The notes under the pieces were generated by a model. The model had not been told where the DNA came from. It saw only the letters and a program-made list of their open reading frames with translations, and searched no databases. Source: Streptomyces acidiscabies (GTDB lineage Bacteria; Actinomycetota; Actinomycetes; Streptomycetales; Streptomycetaceae). Taken from it: a stretch of DNA of 64,000 bases. Where the stretch lies: assembly GCF_020010905.1 (NCBI RefSeq), contig NZ_JAGJBY010000001.1, positions 1,756,001-1,820,000 of the forward strand, read 5' to 3'. Positions 27,219 to 35,500 of the stretch are shown in pieces (the first letter of the stretch is position 1; the number at the start of each line of letters is the position of its first letter). The position numbers and the translations under genes are program-made.

Positions 27219-27410
27219 TCACTCGGTGATGCGGATGGCGGCGGCCGGGCAGACCGCGGCGGCTTCCCGAGCGGCGTCGTAGTACTCAGGTCCCGGTGCC
27301 GCGCTCAGCAGGACGACGATGCCGTCGTCGTCCTGGTCGAACACCTCGCCCGCCTGGACGGTGCACAGACCGCTCGCACAGCACAGCTCTTCGTCGACGG
27401 TGATCTTCAT
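27219..27410 (-). CDS. Small ferredoxin, [3Fe-4S] type, P450 partner
   Basis: 63 residues. Cys10, Cys16 and Cys54 occur in the spacing C-x5-C...CP typical of the one-cluster [3Fe-4S] (or [4Fe-4S] with a missing ligand) ferredoxins that feed Streptomyces P450s; Cys11 is extra. The acidic surface (DEEL, DQDDDG) suits docking to reductase and P450. It is the third gene of the operon reductase-P450-ferredoxin and would shuttle electrons to the adjacent P450 from the reductase at 28859-30025. Confidence 0.93.
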   Translation of the reverse strand: MKITVDEELCCASGLCTVQAGEVFDQDDDGIVVLLSAAPGPEYYDAAREAAAVCPAAAIRITE

Positions 27411-27465
27411 GGTGGGGTTCCTTCGTCTGACGGCGTGGGGGATCAGGTCGCTGGCTCGGCGCGGT

Positions 27466-28686
27466 TCACCAGGTGACCCACAGCTCGTCCAGCCCCGTCG
27501 CCACGACCCCCGTACGGATGCTGAGCGACTCCGGGGTGTCCCGTAGCCGCAGGCCCGGCAGACGCCGTACGAAGCTCGCGAGGACGACCTGGAGCTCGAC
27601 GCGCGCGAGGGTCTGGCCGACGCAGAAGCGCGGGCCCGCGCTGAACGCGAGGTGCTGCTGGGCGTTCGCCCGGCGGGGGTCGAAGCTGTCCGGGTCGGTG
27701 AACTTGCGCTCGTCGCGGTCGGCCGCGCTGAGGTTGACGAACAGGGTCGTCCCCGCCGGTACCGGCTCGCCGCCGACCTCGATGTCCTCCGTGATGAACC
27801 GGGGGATGCCGAGCCCGCCGACCGGGTCGAGCCGCAGCGACTCCTCGACCGCGCCGGGCACGAGCGAGGGGTCGTCCACGATCGCCTCGTACAGCGCGCG
27901 GTCCGCGAGGAGCAGGGCCGTCATCTTGGCGATCATGTTCGAGGTGGTCTCGTGGCCCGCCAGCAACAGGCCCACAACCGTTTGCACAAGTTCCGCGTGG
28001 CTGAGCCGGCCGTCCTCGCTGTCCGAGATCTGCGTCAGCTCGCTGATCAGGTCGCCCTGCGGATCCGCGCGCTTCTCCTCGACCAGCGCGGAGGCGTACG
28101 CGCCGAACTCCCGTAGCGCTTCGTCCACTTCGGCCTGCGTGTACTTGGTCGTCGTCATCATGACCTCGGACCAGCGCGCGAACTTGTCCTGGTCGCTCGC
28201 GGGGGCGCCGACCAGCGCGCAGATGACCCGGACGGGGAGCGGCAGCGCGAACTCCGTGCGCAGGTCGAGCGGGCCGCCCTCGGCGATCATGCCGTCGAGC
28301 AGCTCGTCCGCCATCTCCTGGACGCGCGGGCGCCACAGCTCCATCTTTTTCACTGTGAACGCCGAGGTCAGCAGGCGGCGGTACCTGCGGTGGCCCTCGC
28401 CCATCATCGAGGACGTCGCCTCGTTCTCCCGGGTGAACAGCCCGCCGTCCTCGGTGTTCGAGGTCTTCGCGGCGCCGGGTTTGTCGAGGCGGCGGTTGAA
28501 GCGGGGGTCGGAGAGGAGGGCGCGGGCGTCGTCGTACCCGGTGACCAGCCCGACGACGTCGCCGCTGGGCATGCGGACATGGGAGACGGGGCACCCCTGC
28601 CGGGCCTCGGCCCACTCGTGGGGCGGCTGGAGGGCCTGGGGCTGCTCGAAGGGGTAGGCGGGTACTACGTCGTCGGTGGCGGTCAT
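27466..28686 (-). CDS. Cytochrome P450
   Basis: 406 residues. The I-helix oxygen-activation motif AGHETT (His245 to Thr248), the K-helix ExxR in EESLRLDP and the heme-binding loop FSAGPRFCVG with Cys355 as thiolate ligand are all present. It is a soluble bacterial class I P450 dependent on the flanking ferredoxin and reductase. The substrate is unknown; the sequence does not identify a CYP family. A GC-rich 172-base gap separates it from the reductase gene; no terminator or new promoter is obvious there. Confidence 0.94.
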   Translation of the reverse strand: MTATDDVVPAYPFEQPQALQPPHEWAEARQGCPVSHVRMPSGDVVGLVTGYDDARALLSDPRFNRRLDKPGAAKTSNTEDGGLFTRENEATSSMMGEGHRRYRRLLTSAFTVKKMELWRPRVQEMADELLDGMIAEGGPLDLRTEFALPLPVRVICALVGAPASDQDKFARWSEVMMTTTKYTQAEVDEALREFGAYASALVEEKRADPQGDLISELTQISDSEDGRLSHAELVQTVVGLLLAGHETTSNMIAKMTALLLADRALYEAIVDDPSLVPGAVEESLRLDPVGGLGIPRFITEDIEVGGEPVPAGTTLFVNLSAADRDERKFTDPDSFDPRRANAQQHLAFSAGPRFCVGQTLARVELQVVLASFVRRLPGLRLRDTPESLSIRTGVVATGLDELWVTW

Positions 28687-28858
28687 GGTGGGGGAGCTCC
28701 TCGCTCGTGTGGGGGTATGGGGGGTAGGGGGGGAGGGAGGGGGACGGCGGGGTGCGGGTACGGGCCTCTGGGGCGAGGGGGTATTAGACGTGTAGGCCGA
28801 GAGGGGTACGGCTAGGGGCGTACTCGTACGGGCCCTCCCGCGAGGCGGCGCGGCAGCG

Positions 28859-30025
28859 TCAGGCCGTCGTCGGCACCGCGTCCTGCCACGCCGCCGACAC
28901 CGCGATGGACTGCCGCCACTGCCGGATCGCCTTGGGCGGCATGCCCACGCCGAGCGCGCCGACGAGGCGGTCGCCCTTGCGGTACGCGGCGATGAACCGG
29001 CGCTCGGCGAGCGAGCCGTCCACCACGGCGACCTCGTCGTGCCCGCGCAGGTAGCCGAACGCCTGCACCTTCATGTCGTATTGGTCCGACCAGAAGTACG
29101 GCACCGGCGCGAACGCCTTGGGCGCGCCGGGGTTCAGGAGGTTCCGGGCGGCGGCCATGCCCTGCTCGGCGGCGTTCGTCCGGTGCTCGATGCGCATCGG
29201 CGTGCCGAAGAGGGGGTTGTGCCAGCGGGCGACGTCACCGGCGGCGTACACACCGGGTGCGGCGGCGCAGTACTCGTCGCAGACCACGCCCGAGTCCAGC
29301 GTCAGCCCGCTGTTGTTGAGCCACTCGGTGTTGGGGAGGGCCCCGATCGCCACGAGGACGTCGTCGGCCTCGATCTCGCTTCCGTCGGCGAGCCGTACCC
29401 CTCCCTCGCAGGTCTCCGTCACGGACACTCCGCAGCGCAGGTCCACCCCGTGCTCCCGGTGCGCCTCGGTCAGCACGCGTCCGACGTCCTCGCCGACGGC
29501 GTGCGCCAGCGGTACGGGGGCGGGCTCCAGGAGGACCACTTCGGCGCCGAGCTTCCGGGCGACCGAGGCGACCTCCGCGCCGAGGAATCCGGCGCCGACG
29601 ACGACCAGGCGCCGTCCGCTGCGGAGGCGGGCCTGGAGGCGGAGGGAGTCGTCCAACGTGCGCATCACGTGCTGGGGGCCGGTGCCGGGGAGCCTTCTCG
29701 GCCGTACGCCGGTGGCGATGACGAGTCCGTCGTACTCGATCTCTGACCCGTCCCCCAGAAGTACTACGCGGGCCTCGGTGTCCAGCGAAGTCGCCGGGCT
29801 GCCCAGCCGCAGCTCTAGTCCGCCTAGCTCCTCAGGGGTACGCAGCCTCACCCTCTCCGGCGGCCACTCGCCCGCCAGTACCTGTTTCGAGAGGGGTGGT
29901 CGGTCGTACGGGGCGTGCGGTTCGTCCCCTACCAGCGTGATCGTTCCCTCGTAGCCCTCCCGGCGGAGGGTCTCCGCGGCGGCGAGTCCGGCGGCCGAGG
30001 CGCCGACTATCAGGGCGCGGTGCAT
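28859..30025 (-). CDS. FAD-dependent ferredoxin reductase
   Basis: 388 residues. The N-terminal FAD dinucleotide fold (LIVGASAAGLAAAETLR), a second NAD(P)H fold (RLVVVGAGFLGAEVASVARKLG, about residues 138-160) and the second FAD contact APGVYAAGDVARW identify the putidaredoxin-reductase-like family. It transfers electrons from NAD(P)H to ferredoxin. As the first gene of a three-gene operon it provides a complete class I P450 electron-transfer chain. An inverted-repeat operator lies 56 bases upstream. Confidence 0.94.
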   Translation of the reverse strand: MHRALIVGASAAGLAAAETLRREGYEGTITLVGDEPHAPYDRPPLSKQVLAGEWPPERVRLRTPEELGGLELRLGSPATSLDTEARVVLLGDGSEIEYDGLVIATGVRPRRLPGTGPQHVMRTLDDSLRLQARLRSGRRLVVVGAGFLGAEVASVARKLGAEVVLLEPAPVPLAHAVGEDVGRVLTEAHREHGVDLRCGVSVTETCEGGVRLADGSEIEADDVLVAIGALPNTEWLNNSGLTLDSGVVCDEYCAAAPGVYAAGDVARWHNPLFGTPMRIEHRTNAAEQGMAAARNLLNPGAPKAFAPVPYFWSDQYDMKVQAFGYLRGHDEVAVVDGSLAERRFIAAYRKGDRLVGALGVGMPPKAIRQWRQSIAVSAAWQDAVPTTA

Positions 30026-30081
30026 GGGCGTCTCCTGCTTCTCGTGTGGGGTCGAGATACAGCGCGGCAGCTATTTGCTTT

Positions 30082-30112
30082 ACTTACGCAATCAGATTGG
30101 GCTTGCGTAAGT
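30082..30112 (-). promoter_or_regulatory. Inverted-repeat operator of P450 operon
   Basis: ACTTACGCAA (30082-30091) and TTGCGTAAGT (30103-30112), a perfect 10-base inverted repeat with an 11-base spacer, in an A/T-rich patch upstream of the reductase start. On the minus strand TTGACT overlaps one arm and could be the -35 hexamer, so a bound TetR- or MarR-like repressor would block the promoter. No regulator gene is adjacent; the regulator must be encoded elsewhere. Confidence 0.7.
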
Positions 30113-30183
30113 CAAGTAGTGCCGTGGGGTTGTGTGGAGACGGGGGTGGGGCTGAAGTCTGGGCTGGGGAAGGGGAGTTGGCC

Positions 30184-30378
30184 TCACGCCTCCGGAAACG
30201 CCCGCATCGCGTCGCTCGCCGCCCGGTACTCCTCCCGTAGATGCCGGGCCTCCTCGCAGTCCACGCCCTGCATCCGGCAGGTGCCCTTGCAGGACGCGGC
30301 GTGTACGAGCCAGTCGCGGTAGAGGGTTGCCGCGTGGGTGTGTGGGGGGTTCTCGGGGGGTTCGGGAGGGGTCGTCAT
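30184..30378 (-). CDS. Small protein with CxxxC motif
   Basis: 64 residues from ATG at 30378, preceded by AGGGGA. The Pro-rich N-terminus is followed by YRDWLVHAASCKGTCRMQGVDCEEARHLREEYRAASDAMR, with Cys30, Cys34 and Cys41 in a helical context that could bind metal or form a disulfide. It lies on the same strand downstream of the anti-sigma-like ATPase gene, with 433 non-coding bases between. The helix pattern and codon bias support a real gene. Function unknown. Confidence 0.58.
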   Translation of the reverse strand: MTTPPEPPENPPHTHAATLYRDWLVHAASCKGTCRMQGVDCEEARHLREEYRAASDAMRAFPEA

Positions 30379-30811
30379 GGTGGGGTCCCCTGTCGTGCTG
30401 GGGCGCTTCACCGGGGGGTGGGGTGGGGCGCCGGGGGTGTGCGGTTGTTCTGGTTCACGGATGGTGGGGGGATTGCGTTCAAATGGGTGGGGTTGTAAGG
30501 CGGAGTGGCCGAGGGTTCGGTATGGGGAGGGGGAGACGTAGGGGTCGTGGATGTAGGGGGTGCTACGGGTATGACGGGTGTGGCTTCGGCGGCGGCGGTA
30601 TGACAGCAGCGACGTGAGCAGGTGTCTCATGGGGGTACGGCTCCGGGGGTACGGGCTTCTCGCGAGGGTCGGAATGGGGGTTCCCGGCGACACCGGCACC
30701 CTGGGCGGGGCGGACTGCCCAGGGCGCCGGCGGAGGCTCGACCGGGCGAGAAGGGGGTGCCCGGGAGCCTCTGACCTGCGGCGCGTGGATGGGAGCACGC
30801 GCGGCAGGGCT
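30379..30811. other. 433-base gap without a supported gene
   Basis: GC-rich stretch between the small CxxxC gene and the ATPase gene, both on the minus strand. A minus-strand frame from ATG at 30630 (MRHLLTSLLSYRRRRS..) runs into the small gene, but it is Arg/Pro-rich and lacks a ribosome binding site, so it is not called. The gap contains CTACGGGTATGACGGGT (30563-30579), identical to a stretch at 46118-46134. Confidence 0.5.
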
Positions 30812-31240
30812 CTAGGAGGCGGCGACTCTCTGCGCGGGGAGCGCCTTCTCGGCCCACACGGTCTTGCCGATGACCTCACCGACGACGCCCCAGGAAGTGG
30901 CGAGCGACTCGATGAGGGCGAGCCCTCGCCCGCTCTCGTCACCGGGCCCGGCCTTGCAAGGTTGCGGCATCCGGTCGCTCTGCGTGTCCCGCACCTCGAC
31001 GCGAAAGAGGTCACCGTCACGGGAGATGGAGAGCCGGACTTGACGCCCCGTCGTGCCGGGTACGCGTCCGTGGGTGACGGCGTTGGTGACCAACTCGTCG
31101 ATCACGAGGACGAGTTCCTCGGTGAAGTCGTCGTCCACGGGGGTGCCGCAGGTGAGGAGGAACTTACGGCAGTCGGTTCGGGCGCGGGCGGCGGCGAGCT
31201 TGGTGGTGGGGTAGTGGAAGGCGGCGAACGTTTCGGACAT
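30812..31240 (-). CDS. ATP-binding protein, anti-sigma-factor-like (HATPase_c_2)
   Basis: 142 residues from ATG at 31240. The N-box DELVTNAVTHG (about residues 48-58) and G-box DESGRGLALIESLA identify the GHKL ATPase fold of RsbW/SpoIIAB-like proteins. Hundreds of such genes occur in Streptomyces, often beside an XRE regulator and DUF397 gene as here; the AbaA and WhiJ loci are the characterised examples and influence development and antibiotic production. It is divergent from the XRE gene and shares a 180-base control region with it. Confidence 0.88.
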   Translation of the reverse strand: MSETFAAFHYPTTKLAAARARTDCRKFLLTCGTPVDDDFTEELVLVIDELVTNAVTHGRVPGTTGRQVRLSISRDGDLFRVEVRDTQSDRMPQPCKAGPGDESGRGLALIESLATSWGVVGEVIGKTVWAEKALPAQRVAAS

Positions 31241-31278
31241 GGCTGACGTCCCTTCGGGCGGCGTGACGCCGACTGATT

Positions 31279-31294
31279 GCTACAAGGTTGTAGC
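31279..31294. promoter_or_regulatory. Palindrome between divergent ATPase and XRE genes
   Basis: GCTACAA-GG-TTGTAGC, perfect 7-base arms, 38 bases upstream of the ATPase start and 127 bases upstream of the XRE start. It is a candidate operator for the XRE protein; inferred from symmetry and position. Confidence 0.5.
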
Positions 31295-31420
31295 CAGCCG
31301 ATTGCATTGCACAAGCCAGTAGAGGAAGTTCGCCCGTTCGAGTGGTAGGTGAGTTGTAAGGTGTGTGAGCGCTCCGGCGTCTGCTATCGCTGGTCAGACC
31401 TGGAAAGGGGGGCGTGAGCC

Positions 31421-32308
31421 ATGGCGACGAACCGGACGAAGCAGCCGACCGCGCGACAGGTCCGCTTGGGGTCCATCCTGCGCGGTCTGAGGGAGAGCGG
31501 CAGGAAGGGCAGCCAAGCTGTCATCTGCCGTGAACTCGGCTGGCCCGAGTCCAAGTTGAGCCGCATCGAGTCCGGTCAGCTAGGAATCAGCGAGAGCGAC
31601 TTGCAACTCCTGCTCGACCGGTACGACGTCAAGGACCGGAGTCTGCGCGGTTACGTCGTCGACCTGCGTCGGCGAGGGAACGTCCGAGGCTGGGAGACCG
31701 ACATCCGTTCGGTCGTGAGCCCGCTGTACGCCGACTTCATCGGCTACGAGTCGGACGCGGCGGAGATGTACAACACCCAGACGATGCTGATCCCCGGGCT
31801 GTTGCAAACACGCGAGTACTCGGCGGCCATCTTCGACCAACGGTTCCCCGGCATGGCCGAGGAGCAGCGCCGAGAGCGACTTGAGATTCGGGACAAGCGG
31901 CGCGAGGTGTTCGACCGCCCTCGTCCCTTGGTCTTCTGGGGTGTCATCTCGGAGTCGGTGTTCCGGCATGTCATCGGCGGGCCTGATGTGATGGCCGGCC
32001 AGCTCGAACAGCTACTGAGCCTGGCCAAGGACTACCCCGGCACGATCAACATCCACGTGCTGCCGGAAGAGTCGCCGTCGCACGGGGCCTTGTTCGGACC
32101 GTTCGTCATCCTCTCCTTCCCTCAGCGCTGGGAGCCCGACGTCGTCTACCTGGAGGGCTTCTTCAGCACCAGGTTCCTGGAGGAGACGGAGCAAGTGCAG
32201 GAGTACAGCAGGCTGTTCAGGCACTTGATGATGGCAGACTCGCTTCGGGGGCCGGAGTCGCTGAAGCTGATCGAGCGCCACCTCAATGATTACCGCAAGG
32301 ATGGATAG
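31421..32308 (+). CDS. XRE-family regulator with DUF5753 domain
   Basis: 295 residues. N-terminal helix-turn-helix (RLGSILRGLRESGRKGSQAVICRELGWPESKLSRIESGQLGISESDLQLLLDRYDV, about 15-70) is followed by the DUF5753 domain (YESDAAEMYNTQTMLIPGLLQTREYSAAIFDQRF ... FWGVISESVFRHVIGGPDVMAGQLEQLL). This is the standard architecture of WhiJ-like regulators. It is followed two bases later by a DUF397 gene, its usual small partner, and divergent from the ATPase gene. It likely binds DNA and is modulated by the DUF397 protein. Confidence 0.92.
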   Translation: MATNRTKQPTARQVRLGSILRGLRESGRKGSQAVICRELGWPESKLSRIESGQLGISESDLQLLLDRYDVKDRSLRGYVVDLRRRGNVRGWETDIRSVVSPLYADFIGYESDAAEMYNTQTMLIPGLLQTREYSAAIFDQRFPGMAEEQRRERLEIRDKRREVFDRPRPLVFWGVISESVFRHVIGGPDVMAGQLEQLLSLAKDYPGTINIHVLPEESPSHGALFGPFVILSFPQRWEPDVVYLEGFFSTRFLEETEQVQEYSRLFRHLMMADSLRGPESLKLIERHLNDYRKDG

Positions 32309-32310
32309 GA

Positions 32311-32532
32311 ATGTCGCAGTACAGCATCGCTGATGCATCCACGATCGATGCCGCATGGCAGAAGGCTTCGGCATCAGGAGCGGAAGGCGACTGTGTCGAA
32401 CTGGCCTCGTACGAGGGCCTGATAGCCATCCGCGACAGCAAGTTCCCCGACGGCCCCGCCATCCTTTGCTCCCGCAGTCAGGTCACTACTTTGCTTGCAG
32501 GCGTCATGGGAGACGCATTCAACAAGGAGTAG
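32311..32532 (+). CDS. DUF397 protein (first copy)
   Basis: 73 residues from ATG at 32311, two bases after the XRE stop. The DUF397 core is visible: AWQKASASGAEGDCVELASYEGLIAIRDSKFPDGPAILCSR. DUF397 proteins are partners or antagonists of adjacent XRE regulators in WhiJ-like systems. It is followed by a second copy two bases after its stop. Confidence 0.9.
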   Translation: MSQYSIADASTIDAAWQKASASGAEGDCVELASYEGLIAIRDSKFPDGPAILCSRSQVTTLLAGVMGDAFNKE

Positions 32533-32534
32533 AC

Positions 32535-32738
32535 ATGCCCGCACATGTTGTCCAGGACGCCTTCACGCTCACCGTTTCATGGCAGAAGGCTTCGGCTTCA
32601 GGCAAGAACGGCGACTGCGTCGAACTCGCCCCCTACAACGGCCGCATCGCCATCCGCGACAGCAAGTCCCCCACCGGCCCCGCCATCCTCTTCTCCCGCC
32701 CCGCCCTCCTCACCGCCCTCGAAACCGGCACCTTCTAA
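32535..32738 (+). CDS. DUF397 protein (second copy)
   Basis: 67 residues from ATG at 32535, preceded by AAGGAG. Core: SWQKASASGKNGDCVELAPYNGRIAIRDSKSPTGPAILFSR, close to the first copy, so a tandem duplication. The third-position composition is more G+C-rich than in copy one, which suggests the pair was not formed by a very recent event. Two DUF397 partners could compete for one XRE protein. Confidence 0.88.
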   Translation: MPAHVVQDAFTLTVSWQKASASGKNGDCVELAPYNGRIAIRDSKSPTGPAILFSRPALLTALETGTF

Positions 32739-32872
32739 AACGCCCGGCGGGCACGCGGACGGCTCGGTGCCTCGGCGAGGCAAGGGTTGCCGTCGCAGAT
32801 CTGCCAGCCACCTCTCGGTGAGACCTGCTGGACTGATCGTGAAACGCGCTGCCTTTCACGGGACGGAACGCC

Positions 32873-34066
32873 ATGCCGGTAACCACCACAGCTTCAGTCG
32901 ACGGCCAACTCCTGTCCTCCCGAGCCCCGTTGAAGGGGTGGTTGGCCGTGGTCTCGGTGATGCTGGGAATCTTCGCTATCGTCACCACTGAGATCCTGCC
33001 GATCGGTCTGCTGACCTCGATCGGATCCAGTTTCACCGTCTCGGACGGGATGGCTGGACTGATGATGACCATGCCCGGCTTCCTGGCGGCGATCGCCGCT
33101 CCATTGGTCACCGCGGCCACGGCACGCTTCGATCGCCGGGTGATGCTCTGCATCTTCGTACTCCTGCTGGCACTGGCGAACTTCCTTGCCGCCGCGGCAC
33201 CCGACTACTGGCTCGTGCTGGCCTCCCGGATCATGGTCGGGATCACGATCGGCGGCTTCTGGTCGATCGGGGCGGGGTTGGCGGAACGACTGGTGCCGCC
33301 GGCCTCGGTCAGCAGGGCAACTGCGGTGATCTTCTCCGCCGTTCCGCTGGGATCCGTCCTCGGCGTGCCGGTGGGTACCTTTGTCGGAGATCTCGCTGGA
33401 TGGCGAACGGCCTTCACTCTCATGGGAGTTATGACGGTCGGTGTACTGGTCATGCTGCTCTTGTTCGTGCCGCCGCTTCCTCCGGTCCAGGCCACCCGAC
33501 TGAGCGTCCTCGGCGGCATGCTCCGCAGCGCCGGCACCCGCTTCGCCCTCCTGCTGACGTTCCTCGTCGTGCTGGCCCACTTCGGTACTTACACCTACGT
33601 GACACCGTTCCTGGAGCAGGTCACACACGCCGGCGACGGTCTGGTCACCGCGTTCTTGCTGCTCTACGGTGTCGCGGGCATGATCGGCAACTTCTTGGGC
33701 GGAGCCTGGGTGGCCCGGTATCCGCGGACCGTGTTCGGGCTCGCGGGCGGCCTGATCGCCGCGGTGACCCTCTTGCTTCCGGCGTTGGGCCGCTGGGAGA
33801 CGGGCGCAGTGATACTGCTGCTCGTGTGGGGTGTCGGGTACGGCGCTGTACCGGTCGCGTCGCAGACCTGGTTCTTCAAGGCGGCGCCGCATGCACCAGA
33901 AGCGGCATCGGTCCTGTTCACCGCCTCCTTTCAGGCAACGATCTCTGTTGGTGCGCTCGTAGGGGGAGTTGTCCTGGACCGCACCTCACCGTCCGCGGTC
34001 ATGCTGCTGGGTGGTTGCACTGCGGTTCTCATGGTCCTGGCAGTAGGGGCGGCTCTTCGAGAGTGA
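32873..34066 (+). CDS. MFS transporter, DHA1-type exporter
   Basis: 397 residues with twelve hydrophobic segments. Motif A-like loop between helices 2 and 3 is TAATARFDRRVML; an antiporter-type motif C appears in VIFSAVPLGSVLGVPVGTFVGDLAGWR. This is the AraJ/Bcr-like sugar or drug efflux branch. Codon use is less G+C-biased at third positions than in neighbours (TTG, GGA, ATG contexts), so a transferred gene is likely. Its last 38 bases overlap the antisense end of a broken DHFR gene. Confidence 0.87.
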   Translation: MPVTTTASVDGQLLSSRAPLKGWLAVVSVMLGIFAIVTTEILPIGLLTSIGSSFTVSDGMAGLMMTMPGFLAAIAAPLVTAATARFDRRVMLCIFVLLLALANFLAAAAPDYWLVLASRIMVGITIGGFWSIGAGLAERLVPPASVSRATAVIFSAVPLGSVLGVPVGTFVGDLAGWRTAFTLMGVMTVGVLVMLLLFVPPLPPVQATRLSVLGGMLRSAGTRFALLLTFLVVLAHFGTYTYVTPFLEQVTHAGDGLVTAFLLLYGVAGMIGNFLGGAWVARYPRTVFGLAGGLIAAVTLLLPALGRWETGAVILLLVWGVGYGAVPVASQTWFFKAAPHAPEAASVLFTASFQATISVGALVGGVVLDRTSPSAVMLLGGCTAVLMVLAVGAALRE

Positions 34067-34361
34067 CGAAGTCGTACTGGTAGGTGCCGTCGTCATGCGG
34101 ACTTCTTTCGATCTCGGTGCCGAATCCCGAATAGTCCGGAAACCTGGCTTGACCGTCGAAGTCTGCGTAAATCAAGGTGAGGTAAAGCCTGTTGCAGTGG
34201 TCAAGGGTCTCTCGGTAGATGAATTCTCCGCCGCCGATGAAGATTTCCTCGTGATCTCGCTCGTGGGCATAGGTGAGTGCGTCGCTGAGGGAGTGGGTGA
34301 CGACGCAGCTTTCCGGGGCGACGAACGAACGGTTTCTTGTCACGACGATTGACCATTTCAC
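34029..34361 (-). pseudogene. 5'-truncated dihydrofolate reductase fragment
   Basis: The frame from about GTG 34361 to the stop at 34029 encodes the C-terminal part of a DHFR: VVTRNRSF, HSLSDALTYAHERDHEEIFIGGGEFIYRETLDHCNRLYLTLI, then the family ending YQYDFVTLE. IFIGGGEFIY is the NADPH-binding Gly-rich segment. The N-terminal half, with the substrate-binding Asp/Glu and the WxLPxDLxxF region, is missing; the sequence upstream of KWSIVVTRN is unrelated. G+C is lower than the genome, suggesting transfer. It may still be translated as a 110-residue fragment but would lack catalytic residues. Confidence 0.72.
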
Positions 34362-34699
34362 GCCTCTCTTTGTTCGCGGGGTTCGAGACCTGAGGGGGTG
34401 CCCAGGTCTCTCCGCAGCGGTCGACGACAGATACATGCGCGCCTCACCCTGTACGAAGCGCAGCCCAGAGACGACCTGGTCACTTCAACTCCCCGGCCCG
34501 CCAGGTGACATCCTCGGGTCCGACCGGTTTGGGTCAGTGGCCGTTCTCCTGCGACGGGCGGACGCCCCTTACGCTCCGGCGTTCATCGTCCTGCGTGTCG
34601 TACAGCGGTACGGCCGCCCGGTGTGGGGGATGCAGCGGGATCACCCCAACTCCGTTGAGAACACCGCCTCGACGCCACCCCCGACGCTAGGGTCACCGC
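34362..34699. other. Gap upstream of DUF6087-like gene; possible gene remnants
   Basis: 338 bases with no complete gene. A plus-strand frame contains SDRFGSVAVLLRRADAPYAPAFIVLRVV but has neither a good start nor a recognisable family. Together with the adjacent truncated DHFR this looks like a rearranged junction. Confidence 0.4.
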
Positions 34700-35002
34700 A
34701 TGGACGAGGAACCCCTCTCGGAATGGGCGGAACGCCGGGACGCGAAGGTCGGGCGGCGGCTGCGGGCCGTGCCGATCGTGCGGGGCGGCGGTCCCCGGGC
34801 GGCGCACGTGAACCCGAACGAGCCTCGTGTCATTGAGCGTTGGAACGGCCACGCCTGGGAGCCGTACGCCTACGCCGCCGACCTCGCGGAGGCGAAGCGG
34901 ATCCTGTACCCGGACGCCGAGGCCCCCGCTCCCGGACCGGTACGTCAACCCCTGGCCCCCGGCCGAGGCAGGCACCGCAAGCCCGACCCCGACCGGCGCT
35001 GA
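34700..35002 (+). CDS. Hypothetical protein, DUF6087-like
   Basis: 100 residues from ATG at 34700. EEPLSEWAERRDAKVGRRLRAVPI and the ERWNGHAWEPYAYAADLAEAKRIL segment match, from memory, small Streptomyces proteins classed as DUF6087, often found near XRE/DUF397 genes. The C-terminal 25 residues are Pro/Arg-rich. Function unknown. Convergent with the Nudix gene. Confidence 0.6.
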   Translation: MDEEPLSEWAERRDAKVGRRLRAVPIVRGGGPRAAHVNPNEPRVIERWNGHAWEPYAYAADLAEAKRILYPDAEAPAPGPVRQPLAPGRGRHRKPDPDRR

Positions 35003-35029
35003 TCCTGTCCCTGGTGGTCGGGTGGGGTT

Positions 35030-35473
35030 CTACTCCCACCCGGCCAGTGATACCTGAGAGCTACCCGCGAAGTACCCCTGGAGCGCTTCCCACGACGCCT
35101 CCACGAACTCCCCGGGGACCGTCTCCGTATCGACCCAACACACCCGCGCATGCTTGTCCGGCTCGCGGTTCTGAAGCTCGCCGCTCCATTCGTGCACGGC
35201 GAAGACGACGCTGAGGTATCCGTCGGGTGCCTCGACTCCCCAGGCGCCGTGGATGACTTGGGCGACCTGGAGCGCATCGGGATGCACCGTCAGCCCGGTC
35301 TCCTCGTACAACTCCCGTACCGCAGTGGTGGTGATGGGTTCGCCTGGCTCGCCTTTGCCAGCCGGAAGGTCCCACAACCCCCGGCCGAACTTGGCGTGTT
35401 GTCCGCGCTGGAGCAGGACGATGCGACCGGCGGACTTGTCGTGGACGATGACGGCGGCGGCCAGGAGAGTCAT
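35030..35473 (-). CDS. Nudix hydrolase
   Basis: 147 residues. Complete Nudix box at residues 39-61: G39..E45..R53-E54..E57-E58..G60-L61, in the GKGEPGEPITTTAVRELYEETGL context. These enzymes hydrolyse nucleoside diphosphates linked to another group; the flanks (GGLWDLPAGK-type loop, HEWSGELQNREPDKHARVCWVD) suggest a nucleotide or ADP-sugar substrate, not fixed by sequence. It lies 27 bases downstream of the RibD-domain gene on the same strand. Confidence 0.92.
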   Translation of the reverse strand: MTLLAAAVIVHDKSAGRIVLLQRGQHAKFGRGLWDLPAGKGEPGEPITTTAVRELYEETGLTVHPDALQVAQVIHGAWGVEAPDGYLSVVFAVHEWSGELQNREPDKHARVCWVDTETVPGEFVEASWEALQGYFAGSSQVSLAGWE

Positions 35474-35500
35474 GGCCCCATTGTCGGCGGGGAGTTGGTG

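Noticed and set aside
30379..30630. Possible minus-strand gene starting MRHLLTSLLSYRRRRS
   Set aside because: No ribosome binding site, Arg/Pro/His-rich sequence and no known family; it reads into the small CxxxC gene in the same frame.
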